A DNA stretch of 64,000 nucleotides from JAJPKK01 sp963824905 (GCA_963824905.1 CAWGRH010000002.1:186001-250000), one strand, 5' to 3'. Positions 1 to 10,516 are shown, counted from the stretch's first letter. Program-made: numbers and translations. Notes: a model not told the origin generated them from the letters alone.

Positions 1-883
1 GGCAGTTCGGCGCCGTTCCATTGTCGCGCTCATTGGGAAACAGCTCGTTGGTGATGCCCATCTCGACGAGGTACGCTTCGCCCGAGAACATCAGCAGCGA
101 CTTGTTTTGCGCCTTCCAGCCAAACCGCGTGATCGTTCCGTCGTTCGGGCTGGTATTGAAATGTCCGGAGATGCCCAACTGAGATTTGAGCGCTGCGTTT
201 GCGTTAAAGGCCGTGGTAAGGCCGAGATCGGAGATGCCCTCGACCAGTCCAAGACCGAAAATCGGCGTCGGGATGCGGAAAATGACGTTGTTTGCAGCAA
301 GCGCAGCGGCGAAATTCTCCTGCTGAAGATTGCAGCCAGGTGCATCCGGACGCCCGGATATCACATACAGTTCGTGCACTTGGCCATCCGGTGTGCCGTC
401 GGGGTTGCGCACGAAACGCGCCTCCCGGACCGGACCATTCAAACTAATAAACGGAGGCACCCTATTGTGGGCACCTCTTATCGTCGCCATCGCCACTTCA
501 GGATTGACGGACGGACTTGTGCCGCCGGCCGTGGGCTGAGCATGGCAGCCGGCACATGAATTCAAATTGAAATGCGGACCTAACCCTGGGCCGCCGTTCG
601 TCACGCCGACGTTGATCCCGCCCTGCCCCGTGTCGTCGAGGCTGCCGGTCACGGAAAAAACCGACTTGAAAAACACTTGCGCGGCTTGGAAAAAGCCCGG
701 CGGACCGTGCTGGGATCCTCCGCCCGGAATCAGATTCGGCAGCGGGCCTCCGGCGCCGGGAGGACCGCCGCGCACTCCGGGGTCGGATTGTGCCGACGCG
801 GCTGTCGGCATCGCGGCTGCGCCCAGCATCGCTCCCGCGATACCGGCAAGAAAAAAGACTTGGATGGCGTGCGATTTTTTCAT
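1..883 (-). CDS. Di-haem oxidoreductase (DUF1111 family), 3' end outside window
   Basis: The minus-strand frame opens at ATG 883 behind a purine-rich AGGGGGG site and stays open to the window edge, so about 294 N-terminal residues are present and the C-terminus is missing. A signal peptide ends near residue 32 (AASAQ). A c-type haem motif CAGCH lies at about residues 110-114, followed by a region typical of the DUF1111 'di-haem oxidoreductase / thiol oxidoreductase-like' family, which should have a second CxxCH beyond the edge. Predicted location is the periplasm, with a role in electron transfer or peroxidase-like chemistry. The substrate cannot be told. Confidence 0.8.
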   Translation of the reverse strand, partial: MKKSHAIQVFFLAGIAGAMLGAAAMPTAASAQSDPGVRGGPPGAGGPLPNLIPGGGSQHGPPGFFQAAQVFFKSVFSVTGSLDDTGQGGINVGVTNGGPGLGPHFNLNSCAGCHAQPTAGGTSPSVNPEVAMATIRGAHNRVPPFISLNGPVREARFVRNPDGTPDGQVHELYVISGRPDAPGCNLQQENFAAALAANNVIFRIPTPIFGLGLVEGISDLGLTTAFNANAALKSQLGISGHFNTSPNDGTITRFGWKAQNKSLLMFSGEAYLVEMGITNELFPNERDNGTAPNC

Positions 884-1075
884 GTTCCCCCCTGCTGCCG
901 GCTGCAACGGCATGCCCCGATCGTGCATCGTCGAGGCTGCGGCATGTTGTATCGCGGCGTTAGAGCGCAGAAGTGCTTTTTTTCGATAACGCTATAGCTT
1001 CCTGGAATAGGGTCGGCCCGCACCGGTTGGCCATGCAGGCAAGACGCTTCCGGTGCGTCTCCGCGCCGGGCGGCG

Positions 1076-2086
1076 TCACTCGATCACGGCATCCGCCTGC
1101 GCGATGAGGCTGGGATCGATCGTCAGGCCCAGCGCTTTCGCGGTCTTGAGGTTGATCGCGAGCTCGGGTTTACCGGTTCGAACGACGGGCAGGCTTGCCG
1201 GCGAAGCGCCGCCGAGAATGCGGCCGGCCTGCGCGCCGGTGAGGCGCCAAGCTTCGGTGCGGCTGTCGCCGTAGCTCACGAGCCCGCCGCCGACGACGTC
1301 GCTGCGACGCTCGAACAGCGTCGGAATGCGGTTGCGCTCGGCGAGCGCAATGACCTCTTCGGCGTCGTTCGCCAGTATCGCGGAGGCACCCACGATCAGG
1401 GCGTCGACGCGGCGCTCTGCAAAGGCAGTGAACGCCGAGTCGTAGTCGTGCTCGGTCCCGATCTCCGCGACCAGCACCTGCAAGCCGGCCGCCTTGCGAC
1501 CCCGCGACCACTTCGTTCTTTCGCGCCGCAAGGGCGCTGAGCGATGGCGGAGTTGCCGCCGTAGGAGGCGCCGCTGTCCCCGAGATAGCCGAGCATTTTC
1601 GCACCGGGCAGAAACGCACGGATCAGCTCGAGCTTGCGACCGATCGAGACCCGTGGTCGCGAAGGTCACGCCGGTGACATTGCCGCCGGGTCGCGTGAGG
1701 CTCGCCACGAGCCCGAGCGGTGCCGGATCGTGGCCGGTCACGAAGACGATCGGTATCGCCGACGTCGCGTGCGCGGCGGCCATTGCCGCGGCAGCGCCGC
1801 CAGCGACGATCACCGCCGGAGCCTCACCCACGAGATCGGCGGCGAGCATCGCGAGGTCGCCGAGCTGTCCGTTGGCGAAGCGATAGGCGATGGAGACGTT
1901 TGCCGCTTCGGCAAAGCCGGCGTCCTTCAAGCCGCGAGCAAAGCCCGCCGCATTGGACACATAGGCCTCGACGGTTGCCGGATGCAGAAATCCGATCTTC
2001 GCCATCCCCTGTGCCGTGCCGCCGCGCGGCAGAGACGCCGCGGCACCGCAAACGAGGGAGAGGAATGTTCGCCTTCCGATTATCAC
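1076..2086 (-). CDS. ABC transporter substrate-binding protein (ABC_sub_bind family), internally frameshifted
   Basis: This 336-residue frame has a secretion signal (GRRTFLSLVCGAAAS) and the KIGFLHP, IVFVTGHDP, GGNVTG and LPVVRTGKPELAINLKTAKALGL features of PF04392-type periplasmic binding proteins, which are about 325-340 aa. Residues about 150-196 (nt 1498-1640) are Arg-rich nonsense in this frame. The expected sequence appears in the other two frames (LELIRAFLPGAKMLGYLGD, then ALAARKNEVVAG), so three one-base shifts sum to zero. One shift coincides with a CCCC run at 1500-1503, where CCC would restore the frame. No permease or ATPase gene is adjacent. Either sequencing error or a recently decayed gene. 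Confidence 0.7.
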   Translation of the reverse strand: MIIGRRTFLSLVCGAAASLPRGGTAQGMAKIGFLHPATVEAYVSNAAGFARGLKDAGFAEAANVSIAYRFANGQLGDLAMLAADLVGEAPAVIVAGGAAAAMAAAHATSAIPIVFVTGHDPAPLGLVASLTRPGGNVTGVTFATTGLDRSQARADPCVSARCENARLSRGQRRLLRRQLRHRSAPLRRERTKWSRGRKAAGLQVLVAEIGTEHDYDSAFTAFAERRVDALIVGASAILANDAEEVIALAERNRIPTLFERRSDVVGGGLVSYGDSRTEAWRLTGAQAGRILGGASPASLPVVRTGKPELAINLKTAKALGLTIDPSLIAQADAVIE

Positions 2087-2125
2087 CCGGTGCCCCTAGA
2101 GGCTCAACTTACCTGAGCCCTCGCC

Positions 2126-2238
2126 GACCTCGTCCTGAGGAGCCTGCGAAGCAGGCGTCTCGAAGGACGGCCACAAGCCGAGACGCATGGGGCCATCCTT
2201 CGAGACGCGTCCTTCGGACGCTCCTCAGGATGAGGTCG
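2126..2238. repeat. Palindromic intergenic repeat, type A (CTCATCCTGAGGAG class)
   Basis: The outer arms are GACCTCGTCCTGAGGAG and CTCCTCAGGATGAGGTC, with inner arms GCGTCTCGAAGGA and TCCTTCGAGACGC around a GC-rich centre. This could fold into one long hairpin. The organisation matches the abundant REP-like repeats of Bradyrhizobium-type genomes. It lies between two minus-strand genes and may end transcripts or stabilise mRNA ends; no protein is encoded. Confidence 0.75.
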
Positions 2239-2306
2239 TTGAATATATTTGCGGGCTCAGGCTGAGGTCGGCAAGTACATCCACAGGCTCTCAGATCGCC
2301 GCGCGA

Positions 2307-3263
2307 TTATAGGCTGCGCGCGATCCGCACTCCGTCGGTGTAGAACCGGTCGTCCTTGGCCCCTCCGGTGCGCGCCGCGGAACGCAGCTCGGTCGCCGAG
2401 TCCTCCCACGATCCGCCGCGCACCACGTGGCCCTTGCAATCGCCCGTGACCCAGGCCGATCCGTCGGTCGGGGCGGCAGCGGTGTAGTCGTCGTTCCAGC
2501 AGTCCTCGACCCATTCGGAGACGTTGCCCTGCATGTCGTAGAGGCCGAATGCGTTGGGCATGAAGCTGCCGACCGGCACGGTGCGCTGACGGTTGACGTC
2601 CGACGGACCCGACCCGTCGGTGCTGGCGTCGTAGTTCGCCTTGGTCGGCGACAGGCCGTCGGCGTAAGGATAGGCCGCGATGGTTCCGGCGCGTGCGGCG
2701 TACTCCCACTCCGCCTCCGACAGGAGCCGGTAGGTCTTGCCGGTTTTCGCGCTCAGCCATGCGGCATAGGCCTTGGCGTCCTCCCAGGAGATGTTCATCG
2801 CCGGACTGGCGTCGCGGCCCCAGCCTTCGTCGCCCGGCCGGTAGCTGCGGCAGCCGCCGGCTGCGAGGCACGCATCCCACTCGGCGAAAGTGATCTCGAA
2901 CTTGCTCACCGCGAAGGGCGTCGCGATCGTCACCCGGTGCTGGGCCTCGCCGCCGAGCTCGGTTGCCGGCGCGCCCATGGTGAATTCGCCGGCCGGGACC
3001 ACGACCATCGTCGGGCAATCGCCGCAGTCCCTGAATTCGCGGAGCGCGCGGGAGGAGCGCCAGATCGCCGGCGGCGCGGCAAGGCGCTGCTCCGGCGTCA
3101 GCGCATCGAGCGCGGTCCGCCCCGTCGCAACGAGCGCCGCCGTATCCGCCTTGAGCCCGGCAATTTCCGCTTCAAGGTCGGAAGGCGACAGTGTCGGCTT
3201 GTCCTGGGCGAAGCTTACGGTAGCGATGAGGGCGACGAGGATCGCCGGGACGGGGGTTTGCAT
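2307..3263 (-). CDS. Secreted SUMF1/FGE-fold domain protein
   Basis: 318 aa with a short signal peptide (MQTPVPAILVALIATVSFAQ), a coiled-coil-like stretch at about 25-60, then an FGE-sulfatase (SUMF1) domain: VVVPAGEFTMGA, FEITFAEWDAC, LLSEAEWEYAARAG, GNVSEWVEDCW and VVRGGSWED. The C-terminal segment where genuine formylglycine-generating enzymes carry their two active-site cysteines has none, so sulfatase activation is unlikely. Related domains act as ligand-binding or iron-dependent oxidases. It is followed 50 bp downstream of a cytochrome c' gene on the same strand, suggesting a periplasmic redox setting. Confidence 0.8.
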   Translation of the reverse strand: MQTPVPAILVALIATVSFAQDKPTLSPSDLEAEIAGLKADTAALVATGRTALDALTPEQRLAAPPAIWRSSRALREFRDCGDCPTMVVVPAGEFTMGAPATELGGEAQHRVTIATPFAVSKFEITFAEWDACLAAGGCRSYRPGDEGWGRDASPAMNISWEDAKAYAAWLSAKTGKTYRLLSEAEWEYAARAGTIAAYPYADGLSPTKANYDASTDGSGPSDVNRQRTVPVGSFMPNAFGLYDMQGNVSEWVEDCWNDDYTAAAPTDGSAWVTGDCKGHVVRGGSWEDSATELRSAARTGGAKDDRFYTDGVRIARSL

Positions 3264-3313
3264 CGGTCCTCGATGTCAGGGCTTGGGCTTTGGTTCGGGC
3301 CTGATCGGAGCAC

Positions 3314-3811
3314 TTAGGGCTTGGGCTGTTCCACCACCATGTATTTCGCGTGGCAGCTGTCGCAGTCGGCGCGCAGTTGCGCGCCCAGCGGCTTGAACTG
3401 GTCGAGTGTGCCGGCCTGGCTTGCATCGAGCGCGGTCTTCGCCGCCGCCGCGGCGCGCCCGTAGAAATCGGCGAATTCCTTCCACACCGCGGGCGATGCC
3501 GTAGTGGGGACAGGCGCATCCGGCGACGGCTGGGTCTGTGGCGGGAAAAGATGCGGGAACGCGGTCAGCAGCGTGCTGATACGGTCCGCGTGGGTCTTGA
3601 GGTCATCGAGGCCAGTCACCTGGCCGGTGCCGGCGAGATCGATGTCGTGCATATCCTCGTCGATTCCGTCCATGAGGAGCTGGCGCGCCTGCACGACGTC
3701 TCCCGGCTTGTCGATGCCGGTGAGGCCGACGTTCTGCCCCTGCCCTGCCGCCGGCAATACCGCGGCGGCAACGGCAACGGCGAGCCAGCCGCCGGCAATC
3801 AGAATTTTCAT
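3314..3811 (-). CDS. Cytochrome c' (class II c-type cytochrome)
   Basis: 165 aa with a signal peptide (LAVAVAAAVLPAAG) and the haem-binding motif CDSCH close to the C-terminus, the placement typical of class II cytochromes (four-helix bundle, C-terminal haem). The motif WKEFADFYGRA and the pattern of the last helix fit PF01322. Expected to be a periplasmic monohaem protein involved in electron transfer or NO/O2 binding. It precedes the SUMF1-domain gene on the same strand and may be co-transcribed with it. Confidence 0.85.
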   Translation of the reverse strand: MKILIAGGWLAVAVAAAVLPAAGQGQNVGLTGIDKPGDVVQARQLLMDGIDEDMHDIDLAGTGQVTGLDDLKTHADRISTLLTAFPHLFPPQTQPSPDAPVPTTASPAVWKEFADFYGRAAAAAKTALDASQAGTLDQFKPLGAQLRADCDSCHAKYMVVEQPKP

Positions 3812-3873
3812 GGCGTTTTCGTCTCCGCGTGTCGTTTAAGGCTCGCCCCGCCGGCGATTCTACGCCACGCGCG

Positions 3874-4194
3874 TCATTTGAGATAGCAGCGGATCACGTC
3901 GATCAGCTCGTCCGCCGCTTCGGCGGTGTCGCTCGGCTGCAGCTGCGGATGGACGAGATGCGTGCGGATGTGATCCTCGATCACCTCGCCCATCAGTCCG
4001 TTGAGCGCGCCTCGCGCGGCGGTGATCAGCTGCAAAACGTCCGCGCAGCCGATGTTCTGCTCCAGCGCCCGCTCCACGGCCTCGACCTGGCCGCGGATTC
4101 GCCGCACGCGATTGAGGAGCTTGGTCTTCTCTCGGGGCGTTTGTTGCAACAAGGGAGAACTCCGATCGGTGTTTGGCACTTCGCGCACGGTCAT
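3874..4194 (-). CDS. CsoR/RcnR/FrmR-family metal-responsive repressor
   Basis: 106 aa, all-helical family with the signature KLLNRVRRIRGQVEAVERAL. Cys50 is followed 25 residues later by His75 and 29 later by His79. This spacing reproduces the Cys35/His60/His64 set of RcnR (Ni/Co sensor) rather than FrmR, which lacks the last His. It should be a DNA-binding repressor released by metal (or aldehyde). It lies 19 bp downstream of a DUF6152 gene on the same strand. No efflux gene is visible nearby, so the true inducer is uncertain. Confidence 0.85.
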   Translation of the reverse strand: MTVREVPNTDRSSPLLQQTPREKTKLLNRVRRIRGQVEAVERALEQNIGCADVLQLITAARGALNGLMGEVIEDHIRTHLVHPQLQPSDTAEAADELIDVIRCYLK

Positions 4195-4213
4195 TGCACT
4201 CGCTCGCAGCGGA

Positions 4214-4615
4214 TCATCGGATGGGCTCCCCTCCGGTGCCGCCCATGACGGTGCCGTCGGGCAGCGTGATCTCGACGAACTGGCCGCCGTTCGTTCCGTC
4301 GCGAAGCGGATGGATGGTCAGCCTGACCGGCATGCCGGGAGTGAGCGTCTTCGGCCGCCAGCCCTGACGCGCAAGGCCGTTGGGGCCGTTCATCTCGATC
4401 GCCCACTGCTCGGCGCGTCCCTTCCGGTCGACGGTGAGGATCACCCAGGCATGGGGGTTGGTCCACTGGAACTCCTGGACGGTCCCCTGCAGGGTGACCT
4501 GCCGGTCGGCATCGAAGCGGGCAAAGGAGTGGTGCGCGAGCGCCGGCACCGCGCCGAGCAACAAAACAGCACCAGCAAGACCGAGTGCTGCCGGACGCTT
4601 CGCCGGGTCGTGCAT
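4214..4615 (-). CDS. DUF6152 family periplasmic protein
   Basis: 133 aa with a signal peptide (LGLAGAVLLLGAVPALA) directly followed by the conserved HHSFARFDADR motif. Then come TLQGTVQEFQWTNPHAWI-like and GMPVRLTIHPLRDG segments that define DUF6152, a small secreted beta-rich family common in proteobacteria with no established function. The two His after the cleavage site could bind metal. It heads a two-gene unit with the RcnR-like repressor, suggesting a metal-related role (inference). Confidence 0.8.
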   Translation of the reverse strand: MHDPAKRPAALGLAGAVLLLGAVPALAHHSFARFDADRQVTLQGTVQEFQWTNPHAWVILTVDRKGRAEQWAIEMNGPNGLARQGWRPKTLTPGMPVRLTIHPLRDGTNGGQFVEITLPDGTVMGGTGGEPIR

Positions 4616-4766
4616 CAGACCTCCTTATGGCGGCTCAAGGACTTGCACATCCTGTCATCGCGACCTGACAGCGGGCTGTCCGGAAGCTGAATGGAAGCTG
4701 AATTCCAAATCCTCGCGGCCCAGTTGAAGCGGCCGGCCCGAAAATGGACTGGCCTTCCGCTTTGCG

Positions 4767-5456
4767 ATGCCCTTATCTTCCTGCCGCTACGGGAGGAACG
4801 TCATCCGCATTCTGTTGGTCGAGGACAATCCGGATCTCTCTCGCCGCCTCACCGAAGGGTTGGAAGGCGCGGGGTTCGTCGTCGAGCACACCGCGGACGG
4901 CAAATCCGGATACCGCCTCGGACGCACGGAGGACTTCGACGCCGCGATCCTCGATCTCGGTCTTCCCGACATGCCCGGCGTCGAGTTGCTGCGCTCGTGG
5001 CGGCAGGCCGGGCGCGAGATGCCGGTTCTCGTCCTCTCGGCGCGCGGCAGCTGGGCGGAGAAGGTCGAAGGCCTCAACGCCGGGGCGGACGACTACATCA
5101 CCAAGCCCTCGCACATCCAGGAGATCGTCGCGCGCCTGCGGGCGCTGATCCGCCGCTCGGCGGGAAAACCATCCTCGACGCTCGTCCACGATACGATCGA
5201 GCTCTCGCCGGCGTCGGGGACGGTCACGGTCGCCGGAAAGCCGATCGATCTCACGGCGCAGGAGTTCCGCATCCTGAACTACTTCATGCACCGCCGCGGC
5301 CACGTCATCTCGCAATCGCAGCTGCTCGACCATCTCTACTCGCTCGGCACCGAGCGCGACCCCAACACCATCGAGGTCTACGTCGCGCGGCTGCGGCGCA
5401 AGCTCGGCCGCGACGTGATCAAGACCATGCGCGGCCTCGGATACCGTTTCGGATGA
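4767..5456 (+). CDS. OmpR/PhoP-family response regulator
   Basis: 229 aa. The receiver domain has RILLVEDN and the phospho-acceptor Asp63 in AILDLGLPDMPG. The C-terminal winged helix contains LTAQEFRILNYFM, SQSQLLDHLYS and the VYVARLRRKLG recognition helix. The only ATG is at 4767; the homology starts about 12 residues later beside a GGGAGGAA site without a normal start codon, so the exact start is uncertain. Its stop overlaps the kinase start (ATGA), a classic coupled pair. Closest in plan to PhoP/FeuP regulators. Confidence 0.9.
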   Translation: MPLSSCRYGRNVIRILLVEDNPDLSRRLTEGLEGAGFVVEHTADGKSGYRLGRTEDFDAAILDLGLPDMPGVELLRSWRQAGREMPVLVLSARGSWAEKVEGLNAGADDYITKPSHIQEIVARLRALIRRSAGKPSSTLVHDTIELSPASGTVTVAGKPIDLTAQEFRILNYFMHRRGHVISQSQLLDHLYSLGTERDPNTIEVYVARLRRKLGRDVIKTMRGLGYRFG

Positions 5457-6829
5457 GCCCGACGTTGCTCAGGAGCTTGAGGGCGCGGCTCGCGATCGGC
5501 GCCGCGATCTGGATCGCCATCGGCGTCTCCGCCGCCGGCATCTTCATCGCGGCCCTGTTCCGCCAGTTCGCCAACGATCTCATGGAGAGCGAGCTTCGCA
5601 AGCATCTCGACGAGCTCGTGATGCTGATCGACTTCGACGATGAAGGCTTTCCCCATCTCTATCGGCCGCTCAGCGATCCGCGCTTCACCGAGTTCGGCTC
5701 CGGCCTCGCCTGGCAGGTGACCCGGTCGGGAAAGGTTCTGATCAAGTCGCTTTCGGCGAGCACAGAAAATATTCCGGTCCCCGACGATCCGCTCTCGAAC
5801 AACAACGTGCGCAAGGTCATGCTGTCCGGCCCGCAGGGCTCGATCGTCACGTTCGAGCGCCTGCTGCAGCCCGACGGAAGCACCCAGCCGCCGTTGCGCA
5901 TCCAGGTCGGCGCGGACACCGCGGTCGTCGACCGCATGCTGCCGACCTTCACCGTGCCGCTCACCCTGTCGCTCGGTCTGCTGGCGATCCTCCTGATCGC
6001 TGCGGCGATCCTGCAGGTACAGTTCGGGTTACAGCCGATGACGCGGCTGCGGCGCGCCCTCGGCGCGATCGGCGCCGGCGAAGCGGCGAAGCTGCCCGGC
6101 GGCTTTCCCTCCGAGGTGCAGCCGCTGGTCGACGACCTCAACAATCTGCTCGAGCTCAATGCGCAGATGGTGCTGCGTGCCCGCACTCAGGCCGGCAATC
6201 TCGCCCATGCGCTCAAGACGCCGCTCGCGGTGCTCACCGACGAGGCCTACCGTCTCGCCGACCGCGGCCAGGTCGAGTCGGCGGACGTCATCCTCGCGCA
6301 ATCGCAGCGCATGCAGCGCCAGATCGACTACCAGATCGCGCGGGCCCGCGCCGCCGCCTCGCGCTCCGTGCCTGGCGTCGTCGCCGCGGCGGCGCCGACG
6401 GTCGCCAATATCGTCGCGGCGATGCAGCGCCTTTATGCGGCGAAGAACCTCGCGATCGACACCGACGTCGGCGACGCCTGCGTCGCGCTGTGCGATCCGA
6501 TGGACCTCAACGAGATCCTCGCCAACATCATCGACAATGCGTGCAAATGGGCGACGGAGCGGATCGAGGTTCGCGGCGCCGTCGACGAAGCTCGAAACCG
6601 CATCGTCGTCACCGTCGATGACGACGGGCCGGGACTGCCGGCGGAGAAGCTCGACGTCGTCTTCAAGGTCGGTGAACGCCTGGACGAGCAGGTGCCGGGA
6701 TCGGGCCTGGGGCTGCCGATCGTGCGCGACCTCGTCGATCTCTATGGCGGCCGCATCAGGCTGGAGAACCGCGCCGGCGGCGGCCTGCGGGCGACGCTCG
6801 AGCTTCCGCGCGCGCCGGTGCCGGCGTAG
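5453..6829 (+). CDS. PhoQ/FeuQ-like sensor histidine kinase
   Basis: 458 aa membrane kinase starting with ATG overlapping the regulator stop codon. TM helices lie at about 13-36 and 166-188, with a periplasmic sensor loop between them and a HAMP-like linker to about 235. The H-box NLAHALKTPLAVL has phospho-acceptor His252. The N-box is NEILANIIDNACKWA, and the ATP lid includes VDDDGPGLP and GSGLGLPIVRDLVDLYGG. The sensor loop carries several acidic clusters (FDDEGFP), as in PhoQ-type cation or peptide sensors. Partner is the adjacent response regulator; the target regulon is unknown. Confidence 0.9.
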   Translation: MSPTLLRSLRARLAIGAAIWIAIGVSAAGIFIAALFRQFANDLMESELRKHLDELVMLIDFDDEGFPHLYRPLSDPRFTEFGSGLAWQVTRSGKVLIKSLSASTENIPVPDDPLSNNNVRKVMLSGPQGSIVTFERLLQPDGSTQPPLRIQVGADTAVVDRMLPTFTVPLTLSLGLLAILLIAAAILQVQFGLQPMTRLRRALGAIGAGEAAKLPGGFPSEVQPLVDDLNNLLELNAQMVLRARTQAGNLAHALKTPLAVLTDEAYRLADRGQVESADVILAQSQRMQRQIDYQIARARAAASRSVPGVVAAAAPTVANIVAAMQRLYAAKNLAIDTDVGDACVALCDPMDLNEILANIIDNACKWATERIEVRGAVDEARNRIVVTVDDDGPGLPAEKLDVVFKVGERLDEQVPGSGLGLPIVRDLVDLYGGRIRLENRAGGGLRATLELPRAPVPA

Positions 6830-6974
6830 CGTGGGGCGGCATCCGCGCGAGCTCGGACGAGCGCGCGAGATTTTGGCTGGAATTGCCCGGATGAAGCAAG
6901 CGGCGCCAGTGGGCCCCGCTCCTCGATTTCCCTCCACGCCGGCGCTTCCGACGCGAGCAGGCTCGATCCAGGCG

Positions 6975-8679
6975 CTACTTCTTGCCCCAATCCGCCAGGA
7001 TCTTGTCGCTCGCGCGAATAGCCAGCGCGACGCTCGTCAGTGTCGGGTTGCAGGCGGTCGAAGTGGGGATGATACCGTTACCTCCCAAGTAAAGATTTCT
7101 GTACCCCCAAACTCTTGAATAGGCATCGCAAACCGAGTCGTCGGTATTCTCGACGGCTCCCATCCGGTAGGTTCCCTGGAAGTGAAGCGAGCTTCCGCGC
7201 GCCAGCACCTGCGGCTCCGATCCCGGCAAGAAGGCGCCGAGGACCTCCGCCGCCCGGATCATATCGCTCATTGCGGCCTGAACGGTTAGCTGATCGATTT
7301 CGCTCAATCCGTAATGGAAGGTAATTTGCGGCATCCCGTACATGTCGACGTATTTGTCGGAGAATGTAATGTGGTCGCGAAAGCGAATATCCTTCTTCGT
7401 AAACCAGCGAAGGTCCACTATGGCTCGATGATCTACCCCGATGTTGCCCGGGAGAATGCTGTAGGGAAATGCGTCTCTGTGAATTTGACAATGAAACGGA
7501 TGCTCTGGATATGAAAACGGAATCCAGACGTTAGGTATCGGATCGTTTTTGGGAATCGGGACCGGGTCGATGTTCGGATCCGGTGCGTTCCAGAGATTGC
7601 CGATCTTGGTCAAGAGCTCATGTTTGAGGACGATTTGGCAGAACAGCATGGGCTGGTCGTTCAGGTAGTGTCCCAACGCTCCGTGCCGAATGTTGGATTT
7701 CCAAAGCAGCTGCGGAGTATAAAACGCGTTCGCCGCGACAATTACGACGTCGGCGTACATAGTCTGGCTTTGGCCCGACGGAAGGTGTTCCAGCTTTGCT
7801 CCGACAACCCGATCGTTTTCCACCAGCAACTCGCGGCAAATGGTCTCGGGGCGCAATTCAAACCGAGTTGAAGGTATCCTGCCGGCTTCTGCGAGAGGGC
7901 CGAGAACCGTGTCCGCTCCAGTCCACTGCACCCAGGACTTGCTGCGCCGCTCGCACGCGAGGGGGAGCATTTGAACCCGCCCGTCGCTTGGTAGCTTGGC
8001 GTCGAACAGGCTCGACAGGGTCTCCTTGATGACTTGACCGCGGAGAGATTCGGTGAAGGAGACCTGATTGGTCTTGAGTAATCTCTCCCCGCGTGCGATC
8101 AGGCGGTCCCATTCACCTGCGTCGATGAAGGGTATTTTCTCGACCGATACCGGGCGTGGCGTACAACATGTCCAATGAGCGCCCATGCCGCCGACATTGA
8201 ATGAAGACGCTGCCGCGGGTATGTTTTCCCAGTCTTTCTGATCGGGATTACCTCCGTTGATCTGATAGTTGACCGGCGGTACTCGAGGCTGAGAAATCGG
8301 ACCCAAGAGCTCGGGCCACGGCTGACTGTTCGTCCGAGACGTCGGGGTGAGCTCGCTTTTTACTCTTTGAGAAAGCGTATCGAGACCGTCCTCGCTGTAA
8401 TTATAGACGTACAATATTCTTTTCATTCGTTCCCGGCACCGCCGTCAATTGCGCGCCCAGGTCGACCATCAGGATCTTCTTGGTCGGGTCGCCCTCGACC
8501 AGCGTGCGCGCAAAGGTGCTACCCACAGGCCCGCTTCCCACGATCAAGACATCCACCTTGGTCGGTGATTGGGCGTTTGCAGACTGAGACAAAAGCGTCT
8601 CGGACAGCACCGGAACGGCCGCCAAAGTCTTCAGTATGTCGCGGCGGTTAGGTCCATCTGCAGAGTCAATTGCATTCAT
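6975..8679 (-). CDS. Pyranose-2-oxidase-like GMC flavoprotein (frameshifted)
   Basis: Two overlapping frames make one protein. The N-terminal frame (8401-8679) has a twin-arginine-type leader (NRRDILKTLAAVP) and the FAD motif VLIVGSGPVGSTFARTL. The second frame (6975-8426) carries the rest. GAHWTCCTP matches the fungal pyranose oxidase segment whose His binds FAD covalently. LHFQGTYRMG and ACNPTLT hold the catalytic His/Asn pair, 45 residues apart exactly as in fungal enzymes, and PFHCQIHRDAF is also shared. The break lies at about 8408-8426, after EKNIV. Predicted to oxidise a sugar or sugar glycoside outside the cytoplasm using O2 or another acceptor. Homology strong, substrate unknown. Confidence 0.8.
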
Positions 8680-8749
8680 GATCCCGTTCCTTCCAGGGTG
8701 CCGATTAGAGTGGGCTTTCAGAGGCAGGCCTTTTAGGCGAATTGAATCG

Positions 8750-8869
8750 TTAGTGCCCCGCTAGGCCGTTAAAATCTTTAGGCTGGTAGCCGACGCGCGC
8801 GGCATCCACACCCGCGGTGCCGCGCATACGTCGAACTGCCGAGACCGCAATAATCTCCCGCCGTCGCAT
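8750..8869 (-). CDS. Possible 39-residue protein upstream of the GMC oxidase
   Basis: A short minus-strand frame opens with MRRREIIAVSAV behind an excellent ribosome-binding site (GGAGGGCGGAG directly before ATG) and ends QPKDFNGLAGH, 70 bp before the GMC oxidase start. The basic start followed by hydrophobic residues resembles the beginning of an exported redox protein, so it might be a truncated partner subunit or leader peptide. No family recognised. Confidence 0.4.
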   Translation of the reverse strand: MRRREIIAVSAVRRMRGTAGVDAARVGYQPKDFNGLAGH

Positions 8870-9064
8870 CTCCGCCCTCCAGAGATTTGTCGAGAGACTA
8901 TAGCGGTCCGCGACGCAATGGAACCGGCAGTTGACCGGTGCCGTCGGCCCGCCCCGGAAGTGCAGGCTTTGGTTAAATAAAGCTGTGTCGCAGCGGGCCC
9001 GGATCGATCATATGACCCGATGCCGCCGCTCCGGATCGCAAGCACCGCATCGGAGGCGCACGGC

Positions 9065-9473
9065 TCACGGCGCCGTCCGCCGGCCCCACCAGATGTGTGC
9101 GAGGAGAAGCACCGGGCACGCAACGCCGAGCCAGGTGTGTACGTCGCCCGCGACCCCGCGCGCGCCTTCGGCGCCGAAATAGTAAAGGCCGAAGGCGGTG
9201 ACGACGAGGATGGCGCTCACCGTCGCCATGGTAATTCCCGTCGACAGATTCTTTCGCGCCCGCCAGCCGTAACGAATGTGCAACGGCACCAGCGCGCCGA
9301 GCATCATCAGCGTGACCATGGCGCTGCCGCCATGGGTCATCAGCAGCGTGGCGGCAATCTGTTGCCAGAGTTCGCCGTTCGCGCTGTCCTTGAGAGCGTC
9401 GGCGACGAGCCACGTCGCGCCCGAGAGGAACAGGATCGCGAAGATCGCGTAAAGCGCGTTGCGAAAGCCCGGA

Positions 9474-9484
<11 letters not shown>
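9065..9484 (-). CDS. Membrane b-type cytochrome-like protein (DUF4405-like)
   Basis: 139 aa with four predicted TM helices (about 10-28, 42-66, 82-104, 112-130). Histidines sit in or near helix ends (MTHGG, PLHIRYGW, VHTWLG, LAHIWWG), the pattern of a small haem-b quinol-side electron carrier. Its start overlaps the end of apbE by 11 bp, so the two are translationally coupled. With ApbE and the FMN-binding protein upstream it is the plausible electron donor that moves electrons from the quinone pool to a flavinylated periplasmic protein (inference). Confidence 0.65.
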
Positions 9485-10466
<982 letters not shown>

Positions 10467-10516
10467 GATCTCGGCTCGTCGACCCTCCGTAGAATGCTTC
10501 CCGATGTGTCGCCACC

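Noticed and set aside
2307..3263. SUMF1-domain gene as a true formylglycine-generating enzyme
   Set aside because: The catalytic cysteines are absent and no sulfatase gene lies nearby.
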